Source: Phlebopus portentosus (Eukaryota > Basidiomycota > Agaricomycetes > Boletales > Boletinellaceae). From it: 64,000 nt of DNA. Both the position numbers and the translations under genes were made by a program. The stretch is taken from the NCBI GenBank assembly GCA_037892935.1, contig JAYXKI010000018.1, forward strand, positions 952,805 through 1,016,804. The letters are read 5' to 3'. Below, in pieces: positions 35,198 through 45,779 of this stretch; position 1 is the first letter of the stretch, and the number at the start of each line of letters is the position of its first letter. Under the pieces are notes generated by a model that saw only the letters and a program-made list of their open reading frames with translations, was not told where the DNA came from and did no database searches.

Positions 35198-37732
35198 TCA
35201 TATATAGTCCGCAAATACCTGGAGTCTGGTAGCAATTATTGGCGGGAACCTGTATTTTGCAAGGCGGTCTCCGAAGATGCGAACGATGAGGGTTATGCCA
35301 GTCCGCAAACCTATAAGAAGTTCATTCAGCTCGATGCAGAAATCCCATTCCCTAAGGGACAAACCTTCCGATAAACCTTCCACCCACTCGCTGGCTGCAG
35401 CCACCTCCTCCCTTAGCAGTATGAGCTCGGACCGCTTCTTAAAGCAAAACAGTGATTAGAGTCGTTTTTTCTCTAGTAAGTGGACGAGACTTACGGCGCT
35501 ACTTGATTCTTTGGCACCCATGAAACGACTGAGTTCAGTCTGATACTCTTCTGTGGCCATGAGGAATGACACCATGGCCTCAAGCACGCAAGGTATATCC
35601 CTTTGCACGTATCCGAGCAAATCCTCTTGAAGTGAATGGCCCACCATTTTGCTGAGCACTGACGACGCGCAGTTCCGGCAAGCGAAGATACATGAAAGAA
35701 CGAGAACAACGCACCTTCGATGATCATAAGATCCAATTCTCTGTTAGGCAGTGCCTTGATTGCAGCTCTGTCCTTTCTTTCCCTGGTCCACCATTCGCGA
35801 ACGTCATAGACGGGTAATAGAGACCAAGGTATTAGACTCGAAGCAGTCGATATACTGCTTTTCACAACCTTCATGGTCGGTGTCGGTAAAGACAATTGGG
35901 TAGAAGGTAGGCGAGAACGTAACATCCTTGTCAAAGACTCAGACAGAGCAATGGAATCGCCAGTCGATCTAGCCAACGCTCCAGTGACAGGACTATCAGA
36001 AGCGAGTGTATCTGCAATGCGATCGATTGGCGTGACCTGCGAGATTTTGTAAATCTGTGCACGTATTACGGGGGTCTGTGGTTTCATTTCCGGTTGCTTT
36101 ATAACAGGTGCCTGAGGAGCTGAACGGGATGTCAATTACCATCTTGAATAGAAAAATTGTGATCTGACCTAGCGCAGGCGGTGGTGGATTACCGCGACGA
36201 AGGAAGAGTTGATAGTCAGCACCTAAGAGCAAGAGACTCCGTCGGACTAACGCCGACCACAGAGTAGGGCTGTGCTTTGTATCGTTATAGATAATAGCTC
36301 GCTTTGAAACCATCTGTTCTTCGTTGGAAGCGACGGAGCAAAGGTCCCGAAATGCATGTAACTAAAGTCCACATATACCACGGAGGTCAATAAACTAGAT
36401 CACGACTGAAATCAGATTGTCGGACTAACCCGAAAGTATCCGTTGCCGCCATTGATGCCCGAAACAAGAATAAGTCCAGGATCCTTGAGAGCATGCGTCG
36501 CTGCAATAGGCTAATTCAGGTATTCGAACTGCACAATCCTCTCTGCCAACATATTTTCACTTACGACAGAGAAAAGGGCGTCGAACAACGACGAAGGAAC
36601 TTCCCACAAGACATGGCTAGTCAAGGCGAGGAAAAATGCGCGAATGATCAGTCCGATGTGAGTCCATAAGAATGAAAGAGTGTATGTTGGACGAAAAAAG
36701 TGAGCCACAAAGGGACTATGTTGTTTCGGACGGTCAGTGTAGCATGAATAACAGAAGCATAAAATGATACAGACCGTAAGAGGCTATGGATGACAGGAAG
36801 TCGATATAAGACGGGTAACATGATGGAACGCAATATGGCGAATATAACTAGTGAGCAAGCAGTCGATGTCGCTGAAAGTATGACCATTGAAAACAAGGAA
36901 GAAGACAGCAGAGGGAATGCTTGAACGAAGACCTGTTCAAAGGTCAGTGAAAGCGTAACATGAATGGGCAGAGAACCCACGTTCTCTTGGCTGGACCAAC
37001 GGATGCTAAAACGATTTTTGAGAATGTCGCGAAGCCAGTAGAATGAGGCGCAGGTCAGTTGAGATAGGAAGAGGAAACAAAGATTTCCATTGAGATGATA
37101 CGAGTGTTTTCTGGATGGAATGACTAGCTCAGTTTTGAGAGCGTAAGTGAACAGGGATGATTCACTTACCGTGAACCAGCCCAAATACCGAGCTTGGGAT
37201 CACCCCTGCTGTACTTTTCAACTGACTGAGCCATCAAAGCTTGACATACTGTCAAGCAGGCGGAGGATGCTAGAGTGACTACCAGAGCATACTGATACGG
37301 ACGTTCGGCGGCATTCCGGAATAGTGTCTGGCGAGGAGAGGGTAACGGAGAATATGTGGCTAGAAGCCATATTGCGCAAGTCAGACAACGTCCTGTGAAT
37401 TTCAAGAGAACGAGTTCACCTTGAAGGTACATTTTTCGTAGTACAGCGATTGGAACGGAGGCAAGGGACAACCAGAGAATGGCAAAAAACAAAGTCAACG
37501 GAGAAAGCCAGCTCACGATTCCACCAAAGACACCCAAAGAACCGACGCCACCTTGCTGCCAGTAGGTCCATATGGCGGCTAGTAGCCAAGCAACGGCGGC
37601 GGACTCGGACAACACGTTGTAAACGAATCTTCGAGCAAGAACTGACTTGACCAGCGGTTCATATACAGCGCTTGCTAGCGGTATTGTCGGGCTGGAGCGC
37701 TTCGAAAGCGACGAAGATATCGCTGTCGCCAT
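35198..37732 (-). CDS. NDC1: NDC1-like nucleoporin (nuclear pore and spindle pole body membrane protein)
   Basis: Probable Ndc1/Nup protein, which anchors nuclear pore complexes and spindle pole bodies in the nuclear envelope. Eight exons: 37732-37170, 37110-36775, 36715-36565, 36510-36430, 36361-36169, 36119-35715, 35658-35495, 35437-35198; they sum to 710 codons in one frame. The N-terminal half has about six hydrophobic membrane segments (for example FFAILWLSLASVPIAVL, PLLSSSLFSMVILS). The pattern VLYRLPVIHSLLR, then DPGLILVSGINGG and the conserved SLLLLGADYQLFLRRGNPPPP, is what I associate with basidiomycete Ndc1. The C-terminal half is soluble and ends in FADYI. Start at 37732 (MATAISS) was chosen because homologous sequence begins soon after; an in-frame ATG at 37849 is possible. 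Divergent from PEX19 with 186 bp between starts. Confidence 0.75.
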
Positions 37733-37918
37733 GTCCTGTGCGGGTATGCTCTTCGATATGACATTGTTCATGGCGGTAGCGTCGTCGGCGTTAACAATAA
37801 TGGTGGTACCCGTTAAAGAGTCTGGCTCGCGTGGCTTCAGAGCAAGCAAACAAACAACGCGTCAACAGAGACTGATCAGCGTGATTTACAATTATTTTAT
37901 CATCTTATTTCCACAGTC
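37733..37918. promoter_or_regulatory. Shared promoter region of NDC1-like gene and PEX19
   Basis: A 186 bp interval separates the two divergent start codons (70 bp if NDC1 starts at 37849). No TATA box is evident; a pyrimidine-rich ATTTTATCATCTTATTTCC stretch lies just before the PEX19 ATG. Confidence 0.5.
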
Positions 37919-39107
37919 ATGTCACACAAGTCTGCAATGCAGGAGGAGGACGTCGATGACCTGGATGGTGCGAGCCATTTCGTCGAAAATGATTATCTAG
38001 TAATTCATTGTCTTGCAGATATTGTCGAGCAATTTCACCCGAGAAAGCATGCCTCTACGTCCAATGCACCTCCTCAGTCAACATCCAACCCTTCGAATGC
38101 CCCATCCTCTTCCAGATCCGAGTCAGAGCTTGAACCCGTTCCATTGGGCTCTAGGGACGGTCCCAATGGCCCAGCTTCACAACTTCCCGGTGACCTCGCA
38201 AAACAACTCACAGAAGGCATGGAATCTCTCATGCGCGAGTTAGCAGAGGCACACCACGGTCCAGCTAATGAAGAAGAAAGAAAACGACAGGAAGCCTGGG
38301 AGAAAACGCTCATAGATGGCATGGACAACGTGGGGACGGACGAGCTACTGGACCGCAGCTCCAGGGCCAAGCCTTCCGAACTTCCTGGTTCGACGTCGGA
38401 AAAGACTGTCGATGAATTCCAATCCAGTATACTACAAGCAATGGAGAAACTTAAGGACAGTGATTCTACTCTACATGTAGGTTTCTTGTTTCCATCTCCC
38501 ATGTAGAACGAAACTCATTTCCTTCAGACGGACGCGTCCTCTGCAGCTGCCGCTTCAGATGACCCTCTTGAAGCCCTCCTAAGCCAATTGAGCTCAGGGT
38601 TGGATGAATCGGGCGAAGACAACGGGGATTTACAGGATATGCTCGAAACTATGATGCAACAATTAATGAGCAAGGAGGTTCTGTATGAGCCATTGAAAGA
38701 GCTTCATGACAAGGTATGGAAAGAGTTTTCTCTACCATTATATATTCATACGAGCGTACAAATAGTTCCCTGGCTACCTATCCGAAAACGAGCAGAAATT
38801 GTCGTCAGAGGATAAGACAAGGTATCAAAATCAAATGACGCGCATCTCAGCGATCGTAAAGATCTTTGAGGACCCTTCTTATAAGGAGGACAACCAAGAG
38901 AAGGGCACTCAAATCGTCTCGCTTATGAATGAGGCGAGTCGACGAAGCCGCCCGCCCAGTCATTTCTATCGTGAACTAACGCTCTCCAACTAATAGATGC
39001 AGTCCTTCGGTTCCCCACCTTCCGAAATAATGGGTCCATTACCACCTGGATTGGACCTGGGGTCCGATGGCGCCCCAAAACTACCGGATGGGTGTACCAT
39101 AATGTAA
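37919..39107 (+). CDS. PEX19: PEX19, peroxisomal membrane protein import receptor
   Basis: Chaperone and import receptor for peroxisomal membrane proteins, working with PEX3. Exons 37919-37967, 38019-38476, 38528-38713, 38766-38933 and 38997-39107 give 323 residues. Splicing creates the N-terminal DDLDDIVEQF typical of PEX19, followed by a disordered Ser/Pro-rich stretch, the helical cargo-binding part (MMQQLMSKEVLYEPLKELHDKFPGYL) and a C-terminal CaaX box, CTIM, for farnesylation, which is the family hallmark. The last intron (38934-38996) starts with GC (GAG|GCGAGT) and ends TAATAG, a GC-AG intron; only this choice keeps the frame to the CaaX box. Identification is confident. Confidence 0.95.
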
Positions 39108-39246
39108 CAATATCTGTATTCTATTCCATACCCACTTCTCCTTTTCCTGTGATTTCATCAAGACAACGCAGTTCAGGCTTGTAAATCTAGGAAGTTGGCC
39201 GTTTTCCCGGCTTCTATCTACACAGTTTCTATATCATCGGAGACCT

Positions 39247-40114
39247 TCATAGACTAGCGAGGACCGCATCCGCTCCAGATACCGTCACACCGGGGGCAGA
39301 TTCAACCTGGCGGTGATAAGCAGGTGTCCATAGCGCTGCGAGGGTTCGGGGTTGGACTCACTCCAGTATATTCAACCTTCAAGTCATTGATTATCAATGC
39401 ATACCGAGCTGTACGGACTCCCAGCCCGCGTTCGCTGAGGTCTATGGAAAGGCCCAGCGATTTGGACCACTGCGCACCTGGGGATTGAACGAGATTGAGA
39501 CGACCGCGGTCAAATCTCGCAAAAGAGACTAACTTGTATCTGACAAGCAGAGTATCTGTGCATCATAACAGTCAGCTTTATCGATACCATGATTGAACTT
39601 GCTCAGTACCTTGTCCTGAACCCCTTCGACGCGTCCCCATCCACTCATCACGAAAGGATCATTTGCTGCGACGACTGCTATGACATCGACACCCTTGGCT
39701 TTGAATTCATCATATTTCTTCAGAAATCCTGGAAGATGATTCACGTGGCAAGTTGGCTGGAAAACGGTTGACTTTGTTAATAAACGGATAAAAGTAGAAG
39801 GAGACGAGAAACTCACAGTGAAGGCGCCAGGGATCGAGAACAGTACCACCTTCTTGCCCTTCCAGTCATCAGTCTTCAACTGAATAGCTATATTAACAAT
39901 CATGTCTCAGGCTTGCGCATCGCTATGAACATCGGTGACTCCTCACGGATTCCACAAGCGAGCTATAGATAAAGAGACACGGTTAGTGCAGGGGGAAATG
40001 ATCATCAAGATAAGCGTCCAATCTGACCCCATCCGCTAATTCCTGGGTATAGGGAACATATTGAAAGACTCCCTCTGGAATTTGATCACCAACTTTGACT
40101 GGAACTTCAGACAT
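39247..40114 (-). CDS. Peroxiredoxin of the AHP1/PMP20 (Prx5) family
   Basis: Thiol peroxidase that reduces hydroperoxides using thioredoxin or glutathione; cytosolic or peroxisomal in fungi. Seven exons (40114-40028, 39962-39947, 39887-39817, 39756-39610, 39555-39534, 39477-39362, 39306-39247) give 172 residues, the usual family length. Motifs: [20 protein letters not shown] with the peroxidatic Cys, [17 protein letters not shown], and [12 protein letters not shown] near the end. The terminal residues ASL are not a canonical peroxisomal SKL-type signal but resemble one loosely. Two introns (39757-39816, 60 bp, just before the catalytic PTC; and 39556-39609, 54 bp) are multiples of three without stops, so their retention would keep the frame. 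Its neighbours include PEX19, which may or may not be meaningful. Confidence 0.93.
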
Positions 40115-40295
40115 GTTAGTGTATTTGATGACTTATGTATCTTGTTGCGAAGCGGGCAGAGGCTGCTGCTGATGATGGGGTAACAAGAACCGTGGAATCA
40201 ATTCATGTTCACTTGTATGCAAACGGGTCGACGATCCCTTATGTAACCGGGGAATCGGATTAACCCTGTTCTAACTTCTAACTCTGCTATGCACA

Positions 40296-41723
40296 TTAGA
40301 TATCATCTTGCTTTGCCCCTCCTTTCAATAACTGTCCCTGTATTATGACCAGAAGAGCATACAGCAACTCGATTCGCTGAAGTATCATCCCGTCAGGAAC
40401 CCCAGTGCGCGTAGACTAAAGAAAGATACTACTTACAGGTGTCTCGACTCCAAGTTCCTTTGCCTTTCGCAAGACTTCGCCCACTATCACCTCGATTTCC
40501 ATAGGTCGTCCTGTCTCACAGTCCAGGAGCATGCTAGCTTTATGCTTCGAATCTGGCTTGCGATGAAAGTTTCCTGTAGATTTGATCGTATCTTCGATGA
40601 CAGACGAGGGAATTGCATCCTCGTCAAGGCCTATGGCCCTCCCGACAGCAAGATTCTCTAGCATGATCGCGTGAATGATCGGCACTGCAGTAGTTTCGAC
40701 TCTTGGCTGTTGGAATATTGCCCTTAGAGGGTAACGGCTCAGCGTGGCAACAGATGAGAATGCAAGGTTCCTATCTCACGTCAGAGCTAAGAAGTTGTCC
40801 CATGAAAAACAATCCCACCAGAAGTTTTTCCTGAATCGATGACGCTGTATCTCAGGAACGAGAGTAACCTCGCTCCCACCAGCGATGAGCATTCCGCCAA
40901 AATCATTAAGAAGCTCGATCTCTTCTGGTGTTTGAGATACATTCGTGAAATTCCCGTGCTTATAAAGGCCCATGACAATCCTATCCTGCCGACAGAGGGG
41001 ACACGTTCAGCTTGCCAAAACCGCCGTGTAAATAGCTGAACGAGGAACTCACCAAGACGTTATGTTGGACTACATTATCACTTAGTAGATTTGTTCCAAT
41101 GTGCAATGTACAGCTAAGAATCCGAGGCTTTCCATCCCTAACCAATTTCGAAGCAGCGTTGTAAAGGTCATTCTCGATTCCCAGACCGTTCTGAAAAAGA
41201 ACATAAGCGGGTTGGGGATGCATGTATTTCGGCGATAGGAGCGGTGATAAGATGGAACTCGTAGGTGCTATTTCAGGAAGAGCCTTTGTAGCTAAGACGA
41301 CGTATGAGTAAGGTCGGTCGAGAGCCTCCTGCACCGACGGGTATACTAGAACAGCCAGTCGGTTAACAGTGTTTTCCGGCATCAAGGACGGACTAGAGGC
41401 ATACAGCGGTGCGGTCTCCAACTCGGAATGTCGCCATACTTATCACTCATAATATGCATCCCATCGCCTGGGAGGAGGTGTACTTCCATGAATACATGGA
41501 ACGAGTAAACGATAAATCTCACCAACGCTTGATAGCTTCGTAGTTACTTCTCGCTACTGCGGTGACACGAGCTCTGCCGCTCCGTTCCAGAACATGCGCA
41601 TCTTCGACGAATAGTGAACTAATTAATTTTCCTCAAGGCCTCAGTATGAAGGAACAATTCACATATGACGCCAATTGCACCAAATCCAACGAGCAAAACA
41701 TCTGTCGCATCCATGGCAGACAT
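40296..41723 (-). CDS. Ketopantoate reductase family protein (ApbA/PanE)
   Basis: NADPH-dependent 2-dehydropantoate 2-reductase family; the founding member acts in pantothenate and coenzyme A synthesis, but fungal paralogues may have other substrates. The N-terminus has the Rossmann motif VLLVGFGAIG, then after an intron AHVLERSGRARVTAVARSNYEAIK. Later parts: VVLATKALPE, VLFQNGLGIE, LHIGTN, and the C-terminal helical domain (AVPIIHAIMLENLAVGRAIGLDEDAIPSSV, GRPMEIEVIVGEVLRKAKELGVETP, RIELLYALL). The E of the family ExxNxxx type motif is represented in RKNFWNLAFSSVATLS. About seven exons were inferred; some donors (GTTGGT, GTGGGA) are weak, and stop TAA is at 40296. An upstream ATG at 41837 would add 38 residues, with a mildly basic, Ser/Arg-containing leader that could be mitochondrial. 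Confidence 0.85.
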
Positions 41724-42282
41724 TACCGAGTATGATCTCACTGTATGAGACAAGCAGATTCGCTGGGAAGGTCTAATAAATCCACAAGATTGAGAGCGAA
41801 AGATAGGAGTGAACATTGTCGAGCACTCGAAGAACATGCACTTATGTAAGAGTAGCGAAGATGAAGATGCCGATCATCCCCTTATCCACTCCAATCGGTA
41901 ATATAATCTTAGTTCGATGAAGGTACGGTGCGCAAAGAACGGTCTCTTGTACACACAAACATATACGATACGAATCCGCGTATCCTCAAATCCATGCCAT
42001 TAATACTATCCTTTGATGAAAGCCGATGTCACGTAATCTCGCACACAAGAATGTATCGAATCCCCAAGAGGTGGGCAATTCATGACATGTCTCCTGCCTC
42101 GGACGCGGAATTCAACGTGGGCTTCTATTTTGGGTCGAGAAAATTCTTGCACCAAAAAGAGAACAGTTGTCGATTCCTCGTCACAGCGTCGACGAGTCGA
42201 TGGTCCAACCGTCTTGGGGACGAATTCATCCAAATCCATGCCGTAATTATTTTAGCAATGCACGGTATATGGCAGGGAAAAT
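41724..42282. other. Intergenic region upstream of the ketopantoate reductase gene
   Basis: About 560 bp, holding the promoter of the ketopantoate reductase gene and the 3' flank of the NDUFA2 gene, both on the minus strand. A plus-strand ORF at 41928-42380 overlaps NDUFA2 exon 3 antisense and looks spurious. No distinct motif seen. Confidence 0.5.
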
Positions 42283-42669
42283 CTATGATGCAAGGAGGTA
42301 TGCCATCTTTTGCTCGACCTCCTTGGCGGATAGGTTATCCAACTCGACGTGTTTTTCCACACCATACTCTGAAAGTGTGAGTTAGACGCGTGCGCAATGT
42401 AAATGAGAAATGAAAAAAATACCAAAGCGAGCAAAGGCACGGGCAGGAGTCTTATGAGCCTCGCGGATTAGCACTGGTAGATGCGGATTGTGTTGCTTCA
42501 ATGAGGGATACGTAGCATGGATGAATTGCCTGTCGAACAAGGTGACTTTGATGTCACGAAAAAGATAGAGGCTCAGTTACCTTATTCCAGCGGATGCTGG
42601 GCTCGACTGGCAACACAAAAGACGAATTTCTCTGATGGACGGCGACAGAGCCTTTGCCAGTGATGCCAT
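42283..42669 (-). CDS. NDUFA2: NADH:ubiquinone oxidoreductase (complex I) B8 subunit, NDUFA2
   Basis: Accessory subunit of the matrix arm of mitochondrial complex I, with a thioredoxin-like fold (L51/S25/CI-B8 domain). No long ORF covers it; it becomes visible only after splicing three exons, 42669-42581, 42529-42423 and 42368-42283, which give 93 residues, the normal size of this subunit. Sequence: start MASLAKALSPSIREIRLLCC, then SSPASAGIRQFIHATYP and PHLPVLIREAHKTPARAFAR, then YGVEKHVELDNLSAKEVEQK. This phrasing is characteristic. No cleavable presequence is expected for this subunit. Divergent from the RAX1-like gene with 198 bp between starts. Confidence 0.93.
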
Positions 42670-42867
42670 GGCTGGACTGAAGCAACTGAGGGTTGGCCTA
42701 CATCGTTGACCAGGCACAAGGTCGTGAGAACTAACTGCCAATTGGGTATTTCAGCAACTGAACTGATAGTCTGGATCAATCCGTCACCGTCACTTTCCCT
42801 CACTCACTCACTCTCTCCTTTCTCTCCCTTCTCTCCTTCTCGTTGTCGCGCCCTTTAGGCCAGCGCC
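42670..42867. promoter_or_regulatory. Shared promoter region of NDUFA2 and the RAX1-like gene
   Basis: A 198 bp interval between divergent ATGs. It carries a long pyrimidine run (TCACTCACTCACTCTCTCC, then more CT repeats to about 42840) on the plus strand immediately before the RAX1-like start, typical of fungal core promoters with CT-rich initiator regions. No TATA box seen. Confidence 0.55.
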
Positions 42868-44291
42868 ATGGACGGCGATAACTCTGGGAACAACAACGAC
42901 GTGTTCGATGATGGACGCCGGAATCGCCTCCCGACTTTTCAAGAGGTTCTCTCCAGGAAAACTAGGCCGCCAGTCGACCTCTTCATGTTTTAGTGCGTCC
43001 TCATTCTCTTCTTGATTTGATACCATCGCATCGTCCATGCGAGAGCAACTCGTCTGCCTTGACATCGCGCTGACCCGGCTTTGCTTGTTTTGTTTCCAGT
43101 TTATTCTTGCAGCGCGAGGGTTCCGAAGACATACTAGATTTTTGGCTCGACGTCCAGCAGCATGAGAATTTGTGTCGCGCTTATTTCAAGGACGTACGCA
43201 AGTCAGGCAGAACTATCAAGGAGGACTGGCCGCAATACTGGGACTACGCCCGCCGTCGGGGCTCCATTTATGGTACCGTCATCGGTGGCTTTAGTGGCAG
43301 CATGCGAGGTGGCGACCTCAATACGAAGCGTAGTACGGTTAGTACCGGTGGTGATGCCGAGCAGGAACGTTTTGGGGCAAGTGACGAGAAGCAACGCATC
43401 GGCGAGCGGAGCACGAGCCCTCGTTCGTTAACTCCTGCATTTAATGAGAAGGAGGTTCGGGCTGCGTCGCCTAACGACGGCCAGGATCCTCCACGCTCCT
43501 CCACGCCGTTCTCATTCTCTGGAAGAGCATCAGCACTGCATAAACGTGTTAGCAGAGCCCCCACAATCATTCCTCGGACTGCCGCCATCACTCGTATGGA
43601 TCTCATAGCTTCCGCAGAGCGGATCTATTTTAGGTACCTGTCTCCCCCTGCGCATGCGTCCATGGCTGCCGATCCCTCTGTAAACCACGAAATATACCTC
43701 CCTCCTGCTTTAAGAATTCATTCGTTCGTTCTTTCATCCACCCGCGAGCCGAAAACGCAAGAGGAGCTTAACGCGCTCGCGCAGATTCCTGATATGTTTC
43801 ATGCGCAAAAGGAGTATTGTTTCCGCGCGATGGAACAGGACGCCTATCCGCGATTCCTGCGAGCAAAAGCCTTCGGAAATCTTACTCCGGTCAGCGCCCT
43901 CGTTCGCCTTGTACTCGGATTGGTCATCCTGTGGATTGGCCTCGCGGTCGGCTTCTCTCTTATTTTCTTGGACACCAAACCCAAATCGAAACGATTCTTC
44001 GTAAGTCACTGCTTTGCTTTAGTCGTTGTTTATTAAATCTCATTGGTTTTCCAGCTCTTCCTACCGTTTACGCTCGCTATCCTTTTCTTAATAAGCCATC
44101 AATACGAACTCGACCCCATTCTTGTCTTCTTAGGCCAGTCGGAAACAACGCCGTTCCGTACTCTGCGAATTCGGGAGCCATACGTGAAGAAGCTCCTCCT
44201 TGGTCGGGCAATCTGGGTTACGCTGCTGGTTGCCGCGTGCGACGCCGCACTCACGCTCATATTCTGGGCAGTACCGGGCCATCGGCTGTAG
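42868..44291 (+). CDS. RGS-domain membrane protein, RAX1-like
   Basis: Likely related to yeast Rax1, an RGS-superfamily integral membrane protein for bud-site or polarity marking. Exons 42868-42992, 43100-44000 and 44055-44291 give 420 residues. An N-terminal RGS-like region (LPTFQEVLSRKTRPPVDLFMFYLFLQREGSEDILDFWLDV, residues about 20-60) is split by roughly 100 disordered residues rich in Ser, Arg and Gly; it resumes with MDLIASAERIYFRYLSPP and ends RFLRAKAF. Three or four membrane segments follow (LVRLVLGLVILWIGLAVGF, FLPFTLAILFL, AIWVTLLVAACDAALTLIF). The RGS plus C-terminal membrane layout matches Rax1. Whether it acts as a GTPase-activating protein cannot be told. Confidence 0.75.
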
Positions 44292-44724
44292 GACAAATAG
44301 GTTTGTTCTTTTTGGGTCTCGGCTCTTGACTCCCTTCGTTTCTCATTACCTTTGCCTTTCCTCTTTTTCCTTACAAGTTTACTCACATACCCATTTTACA
44401 CCCTTTGACCTTGTTTTTTAACGCAATGAAATAATACCTGCCTCTTGTATCCTCCCCCAAGTTCCATGATACATACTTGTCTTTCGCATGCGGTGTTGTA
44501 CACCGCAGTCATGTCACGCTCGTCTCAAAAATGAAGACTGATTAGCTCGTTGAGCGTGATAGTATTCACAAAAGGTGGCTAATGTACTGTACAGTACAGA
44601 CTGCCAGCGGAAAGGAAACCGAAGTACTTTAGTTTATTGGTCACATAAGGCACGGAGAAGTAGGGCGGTTCTGGATTGAAGGAAGAGGTATACTATCAAC
44701 GTTGCTTTTGTTCGGCGTTTATTG
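44292..44724. other. Convergent intergenic region with a 16 bp perfect palindrome
   Basis: Lies between the 3' ends of the RAX1-like gene (+) and the HMG gene (-). At 44583-44598 there is a perfect 16 bp palindrome (TGTACTGTACAGTACA). It contains the nonamer GTACAGTAC, which recurs in other intergenic regions here. No gene seen. Confidence 0.5.
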
Positions 44725-45779
44725 TTATAGCTTTTTCCTTGTAGGACTGTAGAGGTCGACCTTTTGATAAGAATACTGCTCCGCTGGAAAATGTGAAAAA
44801 GAAATGCAACCGACCTGTTTCGCTTCGTCCGACAGGGCATTCCACGCCTGTCCGAGGTCCCTCACGAGCACATTGCCCTCATCGCGAGACGTAGGAACTG
44901 GCCTCTTCTGACGCTCCTCCAACGAGAACCTAGAAAGAGAATGACGCAACTAAAGCTCGTAGGAACTTTGGACTTACAAGATGTATCCATTCGTGAAGGG
45001 GTGGAGGCGTTTCAACTTTATCTTACCCTTCTCGGACCGGCGCCTTTGCAAACTGACTTGAGTAAAAGGCAAGCAATGGAGAGGACAGAGCAACAGACCT
45101 ATTGATTTCATTGATTATTTTAGGGTCGGTATTCTTGATATATTCCTCAAGACGTCTCTTGTAGTTTGCCGCTGCTGCTGCCGCTTGTTCGATATAGGGC
45201 TGTATGGGCGCTCTCGGTTATCATATACCCGTAGGAAATTCGGATGACCCAACTTGTTTCTCTTGTTCAGATAACGCCCTCCAGGATGCACCGACTTCTT
45301 TAGACCTGTAGGTAATATACTGTACAGGGTTGGTTCCTTCAGGAATCTGTTCAGATTTGCATTGTTCGATAATGAAGAAGCCGTAGCTGCTAGCCGGCCT
45401 CTTAGGCGGTCTATCCCCAGGCCTGATTCGTACTGGTTGCCCTGTAAGGATATAACATCAAAACAGATAAAATAGCAGAGACATCTAATAGCATACCCTT
45501 CTTCTTTGGCCTCGCTGCAGGCCTTAACGACTTTTTGGCTTTCTTCTTCTTACCGGCAGGTTTTTTCGCAGACTTTGTCGTTGCTTTCTTCTTTGCGGGT
45601 GCTTTCTTGGTTGATGCTTTCTTTTGTGATGCTGCAGCAGCACCTGCGCGCGCCCACGCGACACTTGAGACACTGAAGGAACGCGTTATCTGGGTCACTG
45701 GGACATGTCCTAAAACGAGTTTCGAGGCCGAAGAGGCACTACGCGCCAGAAGGCGCGTCGCAAGACGTGGAAAGAGCAT
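44725..45779 (-). CDS. Mitochondrial protein with two HMG boxes (ABF2/TFAM-like)
   Basis: Probable mitochondrial DNA-packaging protein. Six exons (45779-45497, 45441-45254, 45199-45099, 45043-44978, 44929-44815, 44775-44725) give 267 residues. The N-terminus is an Arg/Ser-rich amphipathic presequence (MLFPRLATRLLARSASSASK), followed by a Lys/Ala-rich linker reminiscent of histone H1 tails (KKAPAKKKATTKSAKK). Box 1: PKRPASSYGFFIIEQ ... SWRALSEQEKQPYIEQA ... YKRRLEEYIKN. Box 2: KIKLKRLHPFTNGYILFSLEERQ ... WNALSDEAKQ. Two boxes and a mitochondrial leader match the ABF2/TFAM arrangement. The final short exon uses the second of two nearby AG acceptors; the alternative would give a different tail. 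Confidence 0.82.
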
